Assembly: GCF_000632225.1 (NCBI RefSeq)
Contig: NZ_JFYV01000055.1
Coordinates: forward strand, 62,001 to 126,000
DNA length: 64,000 nucleotides
Direction: 5' to 3'
Source: Sphingomonas sp. RIT328
Lineage (GTDB): Bacteria; Pseudomonadota; Alphaproteobacteria; Sphingomonadales; Sphingomonadaceae
The notes beneath the pieces are model-generated. The model was given only the letters and a program-made list of their open reading frames with translations. It searched no databases and was not told the origin of the DNA. How positions within the stretch are numbered: the first letter of the stretch is position 1; each line of letters opens with the position of its first letter. The translations under genes were made by a program, and so were the position numbers. Of this stretch, positions 26,715-36,270 are shown in pieces.

Positions 26715-28717
26715 GCCGGTTGGTCCGCGGGGATGTCGAGCAACCGCGCCTTGGCGTTGCGCCGCTCGGCGTCGAGCCGTTCCGCCTCGGCGGCGCTGAT
26801 CTCGATCTCATTCTCGTCACGCCACGCGAAGATCACGAAGGTCGCCCAAGCCCCGAGAAAGCCGAGCACGAACAGCCACCAGATATGCCAGACCGCGGCA
26901 AAGCCGAGCGCGGTGGTGAAGAAGGCGGTGACGACACCGGTCGGCGAGTTGCGCGGCATGTGGAACGCCTCATATTTGGGGCGCTCGGAAAGTTCGCCAT
27001 TGTCGCGTGCGGTCGACTTGATCCCCCAATAGGCCTCCTCGCCCGTGACGTTCGGCAGCACCGCGAAGTTGAACGGCGGCGGCGGCGAGGTGGTGATCCA
27101 TTCGAGGCTGCGCCCGTCCCATGGATCGCCGCTGACATCGACGAGGTCCTTGCGGTTGCGGATCGAGACGTAGAGTTGGATCACCTGGCAGGCGATGCCG
27201 CCGGCGATCATCAGCGCGCCGAACGCCGCCGCGATCAGCCACGGCTGCCAGCCCGGCACGTCGTAATGCGCCATCCGCCGCGTCATCCCCATCAGCCCCA
27301 GCACGTAGAGCGGCATGAAGGCGAGATAGAAGCCGCCGACCCACAGCCAGAAGGCGCGCCGCCCCCAACGCTCGTCGAGCCGGAAGCCGAACGCCTTGGG
27401 GAACCAATAATTGTATCCGGCAAAGGCGCCGAACAGCACCCCGCCGATGATGACGTTGTGGAAATGCGCGACGAGGAACAGCGAATTGTGCAGCACGAAA
27501 TCGGCGGGCGGCACCGCGAGCAGCACCCCGGTCATCCCGCCGATCACGAAGGTGACCATGAACGCCACCGCCCACAGCATCGGCACGTGGAAGCGAATCT
27601 TGCCGCCGTACATGGTGAACAGCCAGTTGAAGACCTTCACGCCGGTCGGCACCGCGATGATCATCGTCGTCACGCCGAAGAAGCCATTGACGTCGGCCCC
27701 CGCCCCCATCGTGAAGAAATGGTGCAGCCAGACCATGAACGACAGGATGCAGATCACCATCGTCGCCACCACCATCGAGCGGTAGCCGAACAGCGGCTTG
27801 CTCGAGAAGGTCGAGACGATCTCGCTGAACACGCCGAACGCCGGCAGGATCAGGATATAGACTTCGGGGTGGCCCCAGGCCCAGATGAGGTTGACGAACA
27901 TCATCTGATTGCCGCCAAGCTCGTTGGTGAAGAAGTGGAAGCCGAGATAGCGGTCGAGCAGCAGCATCGCCAGCGTCGCGGTCAGGATCGGGAAGGCCGC
28001 GACGATCAGCAGGTTGGAGGCAAGGCTCGTCCAGCAGAACATCGGCATGCGGGTATAGCCCATGCCCGGCGCGCGCATCTTCAAGATGGTGGTGACGAGG
28101 TTGACCCCGGACAGCAACGTCCCGACGCCCGAGATCTGCAACGCCCACAGATAATAATCGACGCCTACGCCGGGCGAGAAGCGCAGCTCCGACAGCGGCG
28201 GATAGGCGAGCCAGCCGGTCTTGGCGAATTCGCCGATGACGAGGCTGAGGTTGATGAGCAACGCGCCGCTCGCGGTCAGCCAGAAGCTGACGTTGTTGAG
28301 CGTCGGAAAGGCGACGTCGCGCACGCCGAGCTGCAACGGCACGACGAAGTTCATCAGCCCGATGACGAACGGCATCGCCACGAAGAAGATCATGATCGTG
28401 CCATGCGCCGAGAAGATCTGGTCGTAATGTTCGGGCGGCAGATAGCCGGGATTGCCATAGGCGATCGCCTGCTGGCTGCGCATCATCGCCGCGTCGACGA
28501 AGCCGCGCATCAGCATCAGCAAGGCAAAGCCGCAATACATGATGCCGATCCGCTTGTGATCGACCGAGGTGATCCATTCGCGCCACAGATAGGGGACGTG
28601 CCCGGCGCGCCACGTCCACACCAGCACCGCGAGGATGCCGCTGCCGACGATCGCCGCGGCGATCAGCGGGATCGGCTGATCCCAGGGGATCGAATGCCAG
28701 TTGAGCTTGCCGAACAT
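26711..28717 (-). CDS. cyoB: Cytochrome bo3 ubiquinol oxidase subunit I
   Basis: The 668-residue catalytic subunit of the proton-pumping quinol oxidase of the inner membrane, carrying low-spin heme b and the heme o3/CuB centre. Family motifs seen: AHGTIMIFF near residue 105, WGHPEVYILILPAFG (cross-linked His-Tyr site), WLHHFFTMG (CuB histidines) and LVAHFHNVIIGG (heme ligands). Start ATG at 28717 is taken because GGGAG lies 9 bp upstream; a TTG two codons earlier is less likely. Confidence 0.97.
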   Translation of the reverse strand: MFGKLNWHSIPWDQPIPLIAAAIVGSGILAVLVWTWRAGHVPYLWREWITSVDHKRIGIMYCGFALLMLMRGFVDAAMMRSQQAIAYGNPGYLPPEHYDQIFSAHGTIMIFFVAMPFVIGLMNFVVPLQLGVRDVAFPTLNNVSFWLTASGALLINLSLVIGEFAKTGWLAYPPLSELRFSPGVGVDYYLWALQISGVGTLLSGVNLVTTILKMRAPGMGYTRMPMFCWTSLASNLLIVAAFPILTATLAMLLLDRYLGFHFFTNELGGNQMMFVNLIWAWGHPEVYILILPAFGVFSEIVSTFSSKPLFGYRSMVVATMVICILSFMVWLHHFFTMGAGADVNGFFGVTTMIIAVPTGVKVFNWLFTMYGGKIRFHVPMLWAVAFMVTFVIGGMTGVLLAVPPADFVLHNSLFLVAHFHNVIIGGVLFGAFAGYNYWFPKAFGFRLDERWGRRAFWLWVGGFYLAFMPLYVLGLMGMTRRMAHYDVPGWQPWLIAAAFGALMIAGGIACQVIQLYVSIRNRKDLVDVSGDPWDGRSLEWITTSPPPPFNFAVLPNVTGEEAYWGIKSTARDNGELSERPKYEAFHMPRNSPTGVVTAFFTTALGFAAVWHIWWLFVLGFLGAWATFVIFAWRDENEIEISAAEAERLDAERRNAKARLLDIPADQPA

Positions 28718-28719
28718 GC

Positions 28720-29574
28720 TCAACTCTCCCGCCCGCCATTGTCGGTTTCATGCACCGGCGCACCGGCCTCCCTGACCGCCGCGGCGAAGAAGCCGCGCGG
28801 CACGCTGCCATAAGCGAACGGCGTCACATTGCCCTTCTGGCGGGCGAGCGCGTGATAGCTGGCGGCGGTGAGCGCCGGCCCCCGCCCGCGCATCTTCGCC
28901 GCCCAGCCGGCAAATTGCTGCGCCGGCACCGCGTCGACGGTGAAGTCCATATCCGAAAAGCCTTCGCCGCTGTAATGCGCCGACAGGCCGTGGAAGCGGC
29001 CGGGCCGGTCGGCCATCAGGTTGAGCTTCGCCTCCATCCCCGCCATCGCATAGATCTGACTGCCGAGCCGCGGCACGAAAAAGCTGTTCATCACCGTCGC
29101 CGAGGTGATGCGGAAATCGACCGGCGTGCCGGCAGGCACGACGACGCGGTTGACGGTGGCGATGCCCTGCTCCGGGTAGATGAACAGCCATTTCCAGTCG
29201 AGCGCGACGACCTGGATGGTGATCGGCTTGCGCGTCGCAGCGAGCGGCCGGCGCGGATCGAGCTCGTGGCTGGCGATCCAGCCCATGCCGCCGAGAAAGA
29301 TGATGACGAGCAGCGGTACCGACCAGACGAGCAGTTCGAGCTTGCCTGAATAAGCGAATTCCGGCCGGTGCTTGGCACGGCCGTTGCCCGAGCGGAACCA
29401 GAAGGCGAAGGCGAGCGTCAGGACGATCACCGGTATGACGATGCCGAGCATCACCGCCAGCGAGTTGATCAGCAACGTCTTCTCACCCGCGGCGACGGGT
29501 CCTGCGGGGTCGAGCAGCGCGGGCGCACAGCCGCCGAGGGCCGCGGCCAGCACGAACGGCAGACGTCTCAACAT
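28720..29574 (-). CDS. cyoA: Cytochrome bo3 ubiquinol oxidase subunit II (lipoprotein)
   Basis: A 284-residue subunit II. The N-terminus MLRRLPFVLAAALGGC ends in a lipobox (LGGC), so it should be lipid-anchored; two transmembrane helices follow, then a periplasmic cupredoxin domain (VVALDWKWLFIYPEQGIATVN; NSFFVPRLGSQIYAM) lacking the CuA cysteines, as expected of quinol rather than cytochrome c oxidases. The ATG at 29574 is chosen over upstream in-frame codons because it places the lipobox at Cys16. First gene of the operon; about 190 bp of non-coding DNA lies upstream. Confidence 0.94.
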   Translation of the reverse strand: MLRRLPFVLAAALGGCAPALLDPAGPVAAGEKTLLINSLAVMLGIVIPVIVLTLAFAFWFRSGNGRAKHRPEFAYSGKLELLVWSVPLLVIIFLGGMGWIASHELDPRRPLAATRKPITIQVVALDWKWLFIYPEQGIATVNRVVVPAGTPVDFRITSATVMNSFFVPRLGSQIYAMAGMEAKLNLMADRPGRFHGLSAHYSGEGFSDMDFTVDAVPAQQFAGWAAKMRGRGPALTAASYHALARQKGNVTPFAYGSVPRGFFAAAVREAGAPVHETDNGGRES

Positions 29575-29763
29575 ACGAGCGGCGGCAGACAGATCATCAT
29601 TCCCCTTCGCGGAAGCCCGCCGGAACGGTTCTCCGATAATTGCAACGAGTGGCAATGCGGAGGGTTTCGCCCGCTTACGAACTATTCCGGGGATGATTTG
29701 CGGGGATGCGCGAGGAGTGGATCGGCGACTGGCATCGTCGGCGCATCGTGCCGGCGCGCCGCC

Positions 29764-30078
29764 CTAACGCTGGCGCGCCCGCCGCCACGCGAGCGACTGC
29801 CGGTTGAGCGTCGCCAGATCGACCGTTCCCGCCGCCGCGCCCTCGCCAAGCCTGACCGCCTCGGCCAGTCGATCGACCGCTATATGCCGATAGGCCGGCC
29901 GCGCCGCGACCGCATCGTACCAGACGCCGCCCACCGCCGCATCGAGCAGGATGCGCTGGAAACAATGATCCGCACGGACCGGCCACATACGACACCCCGC
30001 GAGACCGGGCAGGGTCTCGCGGGTCAGCGTCAGCCAGGCGGCTTCGAGGGAGGCGCGGTCGGGATCGGCCGCGGTCAT
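29764..30078 (-). CDS. Small conserved-looking protein of unknown function
   Basis: A 104-residue protein not recognised with certainty; similar proteins in sphingomonads are sometimes labelled acetyltransferase without good reason. It has an all-helical look with DHCFQRILLDAAVGGVWYD and a basic end LNRQSLAWRRARQR; no signal peptide or membrane segment. It starts 3 bp after the lpdA stop, so it is almost surely co-transcribed at the tail of the TCA operon. Confidence 0.65.
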   Translation of the reverse strand: MTAADPDRASLEAAWLTLTRETLPGLAGCRMWPVRADHCFQRILLDAAVGGVWYDAVAARPAYRHIAVDRLAEAVRLGEGAAAGTVDLATLNRQSLAWRRARQR

Positions 30079-30081
30079 CGC

Positions 30082-31473
30082 TCAGATATGGATCGGCTTG
30101 CCGGTCACCGCCATCGCCGCTTCCTTGAGCGCTTCCGAATGCGTCGGATGCGCATGGCAGGTATAGGCGATGTCCTCGCTGGTCGCGCCAAACTCCATCG
30201 CCTGCGCCGCCTGCGCGATCATCGTACCGGCAACACTGGCGATCGCCCAGACGCCGACGACACGGTCGGTCTTGGCATCGGCGATGATCTTGACGAAGCC
30301 GTCGGGCTCATGGTTCGTCTTGGCGCGGCTGTTCGCCATCATCGGGAACTTGCCGACCTTGACCTCACCTTTCGCCTTGGCCGCTTCCTCGGTGAGGCCG
30401 ACGCCGGCGAATTCGGGCATCGTGTAGACGACGCTCGGGATGACGTCGTGGTTCACGATGCCGGTCAGTCCGGCGATATTCTCGGCGACCGCAATCCCCT
30501 CGTCCTCCGCCTTGTGCGCGAGCATCAGGCCGGGGGCGACGTCGCCGATCGCCCAGATGCCGGGCACGCTGGTCGCGAAATCGTGATCGATGTCGACCTG
30601 GCCACGCGCATTGACCGACAGGCCGGCGGCTTCGAGGTTGAGACCGTCGGTATTGGGCTTGCGGCCGATCGCGAGCAGCACCGCGTCCGCCTCGATCGTC
30701 TCGCCCGCACCGCCCGCCGCCGGCTCGAGCGTGAGCGTCGCGCTGTCGCCGGCGACGGTGACGCCGGTCACCTTGGTCGACAGCTTGAACTCCATGCCCT
30801 GCTTCTTGAAGATCTTCTGCGCTTCCTTGCGCACGTCGCCATCGAAGCCCGGCAGGATCTGGTCGAGATATTCGACGACGGTCACCTTGGCCCCCAGCCG
30901 GCGCCAGACGCTGCCGAGCTCGAGACCGATCACCCCGCCGCCGATGACGACGAGATGCTGCGGCACCTTGGCGAGTTCGAGCGCGCCGGTGCTGTCGACG
31001 ACGACCTTCTGATCGACGGTGACGCCGGGCAGCGGCGTCACGCTCGACCCGGTGGCGATGACGATGTTCTTGGCGCGCACAGTCTTGCCGGCGACCTCGA
31101 CGCTATCCTTGCCGGTGAAGCTGGCGCGGCCCTTGAGCCATTCGACCTTGTTCTTCTTGAACAGATATTCGATGCCGCCGGTGAGCTGCTTGACCGCGTC
31201 GCGTCGCTGGCCGTGCATCGTGTCGAGATCGAGTTCGGCGGTGACCTTGATGCCCATCTTGGCCATCGTGCCGTTGGCGGCGGCATCGAAGAATTCGGAC
31301 GCATGCAGCATCGCCTTCGACGGAATGCAGCCGACGTTGAGGCAGGTGCCGCCGAGCGTCTCGCGGCTCTCGACGCAGGCGGTCTTCAGCCCGAGCTGCG
31401 CCGCGCGGATCGCAGCGACATAGCCGCCGGGGCCGGCGCCGATCACGAGGACGTCATAGTCATACTCAGCCAT
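30082..31473 (-). CDS. lpdA: Dihydrolipoyl dehydrogenase (E3)
   Basis: Reoxidises the lipoyl arms of 2-oxoacid dehydrogenase complexes with NAD+. The 463-residue flavoprotein has the FAD motif VIGAGPGGYVAA (10-21), redox cysteines C44 and C49 (GGTCLNVGCIP), an NAD-binding GGGVIGLELG and the C-terminal catalytic pair H442/E447 (HAHPTHSE). Its place after sucA and sucB marks it as the E3 of 2-oxoglutarate dehydrogenase. A small DUF1877-like gene separates it from sucB. Confidence 0.96.
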   Translation of the reverse strand: MAEYDYDVLVIGAGPGGYVAAIRAAQLGLKTACVESRETLGGTCLNVGCIPSKAMLHASEFFDAAANGTMAKMGIKVTAELDLDTMHGQRRDAVKQLTGGIEYLFKKNKVEWLKGRASFTGKDSVEVAGKTVRAKNIVIATGSSVTPLPGVTVDQKVVVDSTGALELAKVPQHLVVIGGGVIGLELGSVWRRLGAKVTVVEYLDQILPGFDGDVRKEAQKIFKKQGMEFKLSTKVTGVTVAGDSATLTLEPAAGGAGETIEADAVLLAIGRKPNTDGLNLEAAGLSVNARGQVDIDHDFATSVPGIWAIGDVAPGLMLAHKAEDEGIAVAENIAGLTGIVNHDVIPSVVYTMPEFAGVGLTEEAAKAKGEVKVGKFPMMANSRAKTNHEPDGFVKIIADAKTDRVVGVWAIASVAGTMIAQAAQAMEFGATSEDIAYTCHAHPTHSEALKEAAMAVTGKPIHI

Positions 31474-31490
31474 GATAGGCTCCGTTCATA

Positions 31491-31985
31491 TTATGTGATG
31501 AGAGCGAAGGCGTGTTTGCCAGCCTCGACGACTTTGCGCACGAATGATCGAAGCCGAGCGATATCGGATTGCAGAAACGTCAACGCTTCCTCTCCCTCAT
31601 CCGCCAGCGTCTCGGCCAAATATACCTGCTCGGCTACGGCAGTCGAGGCATCATAACGCCTCGCCCACTCTTCATCAGAGTGTTTTGCCAAAGCCGAGTG
31701 GAACGCCCGTATCGCCTCAGACGGGATAAACCATGCCGGCCCATAACCGTGGTCGGGACCGACTTCTTCGTAGGTACCGAGGATGAAACTCAGCGGACTA
31801 TCAACGGGACCAGCTGATCCCGTCAGCAGGAAATGGACAGCATGCCACTGCTTGTCCAAGTCCAGGATCTGATAGTCTGGAGAGAGGTCCTCCGGATTGA
31901 CGAAGTCGTAGATGGACTCGGGATCGGCACGCAAGGAGACGACATCGTCGTCACTGGCGGCTCTTACAACCCAAACCATTCCCAT
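31491..31985 (-). CDS. DUF1877-like (YfbM family) protein
   Basis: A 164-residue acidic cytosolic protein resembling DUF1877/YfbM: MGMVWVVRAASDDDVVSLRA at the start, LDKQWHAVHFLLTG (about 44-57) in the middle and LIPSEAI-like FIPSEAIRAFH. No function is established. It sits between sucB (stop-to-start gap 11 bp) and lpdA (17 bp gap), splitting two genes that are normally adjacent. Its DNA is visibly less GC-rich than its neighbours, which suggests later insertion. The family assignment is by pattern. Confidence 0.7.
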   Translation of the reverse strand: MGMVWVVRAASDDDVVSLRADPESIYDFVNPEDLSPDYQILDLDKQWHAVHFLLTGSAGPVDSPLSFILGTYEEVGPDHGYGPAWFIPSEAIRAFHSALAKHSDEEWARRYDASTAVAEQVYLAETLADEGEEALTFLQSDIARLRSFVRKVVEAGKHAFALIT

Positions 31986-31996
31986 TGTTCGGCTCC

Positions 31997-33232
31997 TTAC
32001 AGGTCGATCAGGATCCGCGTCGGGTCTTCGATCGCATTCTTGAGCGCGACGAGGAAGGTCACCGCCTCGCGGCCGTCGATCAGGCGATGGTCGTAGCTCA
32101 ACGCGAGATACATCATCGGGCGGACGACGACCTGGCCGCCGACGACGACCGGGCGTTCCTCGATCCGGTGAAGGCCGAGCACCGCGGCCTGCGGCGGGTT
32201 GATGATCGGGGTCGACATCAGCGAGCCGAAGACACCGCCGTTCGAGATGGTGAAGGTGCCGCCCTTCATCTCGTCCATCTTGAGCGTGCCGTCCTTGGCG
32301 CGGCGGCCGAAGTCGCCGATCGTCTTCTCGATGCCGGCGACGGTCAAGTCCTGCGCATCGCGGATCACCGGCACGACGAGACCGTTGGGCGCGCTGACCG
32401 CGACCGAGATGTCGGCATAATCGTGATAGACGATCTCGTCGCCCTCGATGCTGGCGTTGACCGACGGAATGTCCTTCAGCGCCATCGTCGCGGCCTTCAC
32501 GAAGAAGCCCATGAAGCCCAGCCGGACGCCGTGCTTCTTCTCGAACAGGTCCTTGTACTTGGCGCGCGCCTCGATCACCGCGGTCATGTCGACGTCGTTG
32601 AACGTCGTCAGCATGGCGGCGGTGTTCTGCGCTTCCTTGAGGCGCTTGGCGATCGTCTGGCGGAGGCGCGTCATCTTGACGCGCTCTTCCTTGCGGCCGC
32701 CCGCGGGCGCAGCGGCCGGCGCCGGCGCGGCGGCGGGCGCGGCGTTCGCCGGCTTGGAGGCGGCAGCGGCGGCGACGTCCTCCTTGGTGATGCGGCCGTC
32801 CTTGCCGGTGCCGGTGATCGACGCCGGGTCGAGGCCGTATTCGAGCACCGCGCGCCGCACCGACGGCGACAGCGCCGCGGGCGAATCGCCGGCCGGCTCG
32901 GCCTGTGCCGGAGCGGGCGTGGCGGCAGGCGCGGCTGCGGGTGCAGGCGCTGCCGCCGGCGCGGCGGCCGGAGCCGGGGCCGCGGCGGCGCCGTCACCCG
33001 CCTCGATCGTCGCGAGCATCGCGCCGACCTCGACCGTGTCGCCGACCTTGACCGCATGGCTACCCATCACGCCGGCGACCGGCGAGGGCACCTCGACCGA
33101 CACCTTGTCGGTTTCGAGGCTGGCGATCGGCTCGTCGACCTTGACCGGGTCGCCGGGCTGCTTGAGCCATTCGCCGACGGTGGCTTCGGTGATCGATTCA
33201 CCCAGAACGGGTACGGTGACTTCGGTTGCCAT
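31997..33232 (-). CDS. sucB: Dihydrolipoamide succinyltransferase (E2 of 2-oxoglutarate dehydrogenase)
   Basis: Core of the 2-oxoglutarate dehydrogenase complex. The 411-residue protein has a lipoyl domain with K43 (LETDKVSVE), an Ala/Pro linker, a small E1/E3-binding domain (about 125-165, VRRAVLEYGLDPASITGTGKDG), a second Ala/Pro linker, and the acyltransferase domain ending with catalytic H382 and D386 (YDHRLIDGRE). The ATG at 33232 is chosen because AAGGA lies 8 bp upstream; an ATG three codons earlier is possible. Confidence 0.96.
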   Translation of the reverse strand: MATEVTVPVLGESITEATVGEWLKQPGDPVKVDEPIASLETDKVSVEVPSPVAGVMGSHAVKVGDTVEVGAMLATIEAGDGAAAAPAPAAAPAAAPAPAAAPAATPAPAQAEPAGDSPAALSPSVRRAVLEYGLDPASITGTGKDGRITKEDVAAAAASKPANAAPAAAPAPAAAPAGGRKEERVKMTRLRQTIAKRLKEAQNTAAMLTTFNDVDMTAVIEARAKYKDLFEKKHGVRLGFMGFFVKAATMALKDIPSVNASIEGDEIVYHDYADISVAVSAPNGLVVPVIRDAQDLTVAGIEKTIGDFGRRAKDGTLKMDEMKGGTFTISNGGVFGSLMSTPIINPPQAAVLGLHRIEERPVVVGGQVVVRPMMYLALSYDHRLIDGREAVTFLVALKNAIEDPTRILIDL

Positions 33233-33283
33233 CTCTTGCATCCTTCTCCCCGGGGAGGCGGGGTCTCAATCGGGGAATTTGGG

Positions 33284-36256
33284 TTAGCTGCCGGGGGCCT
33301 GCGTCGGCCGGGCGGTGGTGGTCGATCCCTCGCCGCGGGTGCGGCGGATTTCCTCGCGGACGTTGTGACCGAGCGCGTCGGCGACCAGCGCGCCCTGTTC
33401 GGCGGTATGACGCTTCATCAGCCCGGTCGCCGGCGATGCCGCCGCCTGCCGGCCGGCGTACCGCGCCCGCTTGATCGGGCAATTGGCGGCCTTGAGCGAT
33501 TCCTCGATCAGCGGCTCGACGAAGAACCAATAGCCGTTGTTCTTCGGCTCTTCCTGCGCCCAGACGACGTCCTGCAGATTGGGCATCCGCCCGATCCGGC
33601 GGGCGAGCGCATCTCCCGGGAAAGGATAGAGCTGCTCGACGCGGACGATCTGCGTCGTCGTATCGCCGGCGGCGTTGCGCGCCTCGATCAAATCATAGGC
33701 GACCTTGCCGGTGCACAGCACCAGCCGCGTCGTCTCGGCATCCGCCGCGCCGTTGGTGTCCGACAGCAGCCGCTTGAAGTGGCTGTCGCCCTGGAAGTCC
33801 GCCGCCGCCGACACCGCCAGCTTGTGGCGGAGCAGCGACTTGGGCGTCATCACGATCAGCGGCTTGCGGAAGTTGCGGTGCATCTGCCGGCGCAGCAGGT
33901 GGAAGTAATTGGCCGGCGTGGTGCAGTTCGCGACCTGGATATTGTCCTGCGCGCACGACTGGAGGAAGCGTTCGGGACGCGCCGAGCTATGCTCCGGCCC
34001 CTGCCCTTCGTAGCCGTGCGGCAGCAGCATGACGAGGCCGTTGGCGCGCAGCCACTTGGATTCGCCGCTGGTGATGAACTGGTCGATCATGATCTGCGCG
34101 CCGTTGACGAAGTCGCCGAACTGCGCCTCCCACATCACCAGCGTCTTGGGGTCGGCGAGCGCATAGCCATATTCGAAGCCGAGCACGCCATATTCGGACA
34201 GCGGGCTGTCGAGCACCTCGAACCGGCCATGCTCGACCGTGGTCAGCGGCACATATTTGTGCTCGTCGGTCTGGTCCACCCAGACGGCATGACGCTGCGA
34301 GAAGGTGCCGCGGCCCGAATCCTGACCCGACAGGCGCACGCCATAGCCTTCCGACAGCAGCGAGCCGAAGGCCAGTGCCTCGCCGGTCGCCCAGTCGAAA
34401 TTCTCGCCGGTCTTGAACATCTGCCGCTTGGCATCGATCACGCGCGCCAGCGTCTTGTGGATCTGGATGCCCTCGGGCACCGTGGTCAGCGTGCGGCCGA
34501 GCGCGTCGAACAGCTTGAGCTCGATCCCCGTCTCGACGTTGCGCCGCTCGCTGCCGCCGTCGGTCGGTGCCGACAGGCCCGACCAGCGGCCGGCGAACCA
34601 GTCCGCCTTGTTCGGCTTGTAGCTCGCGCCCGCCTCGAACTCGCCTTCGAGCAGGGTGGTGTACTGGTTGACCTTGTCGTCGAGCCACGCCTGGTCGATC
34701 ACGCCCTCGGCGATCAGCCGCTTGGCGTAGATCTCGCTGACGCCGGGGTGCTGACGGATGACGTTGTACATCAGCGGCTGGGTGAAGCCCGGCTCGTCGC
34801 CCTCGTTATGGCCGAAGCGGCGATAGCACCACATGTCGATGACGATGTCGCGGTGGAACTTCTGGCGGAATTCGATCGCCATCTTGGTGGCGAAGGTCAC
34901 CGCCTCGGGATCGTCGCCGTTGACGTGGAACACCGGCGCCTGGACGCCCTTCGCCACATCCGACGGATAGGGCGAGGAGCGCGCGAATTGCGGGCTGGTG
35001 GTGAAGCCGACCTGGTTGTTGATGATGAAATGGACGCAGCCGCCGGTATTGTAGCCGCGGATGCCCGAGAAGCCGAGGCATTCCCAGACGATCCCCTGCC
35101 CCGCGAAGGCCGCGTCGCCGTGGATCAGCACCGGCAGCGAGGCGACGTGATCGCTGAGATCATTGGCCAGCGTCTGGATCGCGCGCGTCTTGCCGAGCAC
35201 GACCGGGTCCGCCGCCTCGAGGTGCGACGGATTGGCGACCAGCGACATATGCACCTTGTGCCCGTCGAACTCGCGGTCGGTCGAGGTGCCGAGGTGATAT
35301 TTGACGTCGCCCGAGCCGCCGATCTCATCGGGATTGGCCGAGCCGCCGGCGAATTCGTGGAAGATGACGCGCAGCGGCTTCGCCATGACGTTGGCGAGCA
35401 CGTTGAGCCGGCCGCGATGCGCCATGCCGAACACCATCTCGCGCACGCCGGCCTGGCCGCCGTATTTGATGACGCTTTCGAGCGCTGGGATCATGCTCTC
35501 GCCGCCGTCGAGGCCGAAGCGCTTGGTCCCGACATATTTCTTGCCGAGGAACTTCTCCCACTGCTCCGCCTCGATCACCTTGCTGAGGATCGCGCGCTTG
35601 CCGTCGGTGCTGAACTCGATCGCCTTGTCCTTGCCCTCCATGCGGTCCTGCAGGAAGCGGCGCTCCTCGACGTCGACGATATGCATATATTCGAGGCCGA
35701 CGTTGCCGCAGTAATTGCGGCGCAGCGTGTCGACCAGCTCGCGCACCGTCGCCCATTCGAAGCCGAGCGTGCCGCCGAGATAGATCGGCCGATCGAGGTC
35801 GGCGTCGGTGAAGCCGTGATATTCGGTGCGCAGATCCTCGGGCATTTCGCGACGCGACAGGCCGAGCGGATCGAGATTGGCGGCGAGATGACCGCGGACG
35901 CGATAGGTGCGGACCAGCATCTGCGCGCGGATCGCATCGCCCGCCGCCTTGATGATGTCCTCCCTGGACGGCGCCGCCGTCGGTGCCGCGGCGGGCTTGC
36001 CGCCCTTGGCGGGCTTGGGGGCGGGCTCCATCTGCGTCGGGTCGAGCCCGGCGGTCAGATCGTCGGTGGTCGACAAGGGCCAGCGCTTGTTGGTCCAGCT
36101 CGGACCGCCGCTGCCTGCCTCCAGGCCTTCGAAGAAGCCGCGCCAGCCGAGATCGACCGACGACTGGTCGGCCTGATATTTGGCGTAGAGCGCCTCGATG
36201 AACTGGGGAGACACGCCTGCGGCGATGTCGCTGAAATCCTGACCTTCGTAGCCCAT
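33284..36256 (-). CDS. sucA: 2-oxoglutarate dehydrogenase E1
   Basis: The thiamine-diphosphate dehydrogenase that decarboxylates 2-oxoglutarate. The 990-residue protein is slightly longer than the family's usual 930-940, through a Lys/Ala/Pro-rich stretch around residue 80-95 (PAPKPAKGGKPAAAPTAA). Seen: FIEALYAKYQ near the N-terminus, GMAHRGRLNVLANV, the ThDP/Mg segment HGDAAFAGQG followed by NNQVGFTT, and GFGHNEGDEP-like RFGHNEGDEPGFTQP. It lies 51 bp before sucB; upstream a 150-bp palindromic repeat separates it from sucD. Confidence 0.97.
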   Translation of the reverse strand: MGYEGQDFSDIAAGVSPQFIEALYAKYQADQSSVDLGWRGFFEGLEAGSGGPSWTNKRWPLSTTDDLTAGLDPTQMEPAPKPAKGGKPAAAPTAAPSREDIIKAAGDAIRAQMLVRTYRVRGHLAANLDPLGLSRREMPEDLRTEYHGFTDADLDRPIYLGGTLGFEWATVRELVDTLRRNYCGNVGLEYMHIVDVEERRFLQDRMEGKDKAIEFSTDGKRAILSKVIEAEQWEKFLGKKYVGTKRFGLDGGESMIPALESVIKYGGQAGVREMVFGMAHRGRLNVLANVMAKPLRVIFHEFAGGSANPDEIGGSGDVKYHLGTSTDREFDGHKVHMSLVANPSHLEAADPVVLGKTRAIQTLANDLSDHVASLPVLIHGDAAFAGQGIVWECLGFSGIRGYNTGGCVHFIINNQVGFTTSPQFARSSPYPSDVAKGVQAPVFHVNGDDPEAVTFATKMAIEFRQKFHRDIVIDMWCYRRFGHNEGDEPGFTQPLMYNVIRQHPGVSEIYAKRLIAEGVIDQAWLDDKVNQYTTLLEGEFEAGASYKPNKADWFAGRWSGLSAPTDGGSERRNVETGIELKLFDALGRTLTTVPEGIQIHKTLARVIDAKRQMFKTGENFDWATGEALAFGSLLSEGYGVRLSGQDSGRGTFSQRHAVWVDQTDEHKYVPLTTVEHGRFEVLDSPLSEYGVLGFEYGYALADPKTLVMWEAQFGDFVNGAQIMIDQFITSGESKWLRANGLVMLLPHGYEGQGPEHSSARPERFLQSCAQDNIQVANCTTPANYFHLLRRQMHRNFRKPLIVMTPKSLLRHKLAVSAAADFQGDSHFKRLLSDTNGAADAETTRLVLCTGKVAYDLIEARNAAGDTTTQIVRVEQLYPFPGDALARRIGRMPNLQDVVWAQEEPKNNGYWFFVEPLIEESLKAANCPIKRARYAGRQAAASPATGLMKRHTAEQGALVADALGHNVREEIRRTRGEGSTTTARPTQAPGS

Positions 36257-36270
36257 GGTCTTCTTCCTGT

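Noticed and set aside
26720..28813. A long open frame on the plus strand opposite cyoB
   Set aside because: Antisense shadow; His/Glu/Arg-rich low-complexity translation with no hydrophobic core.
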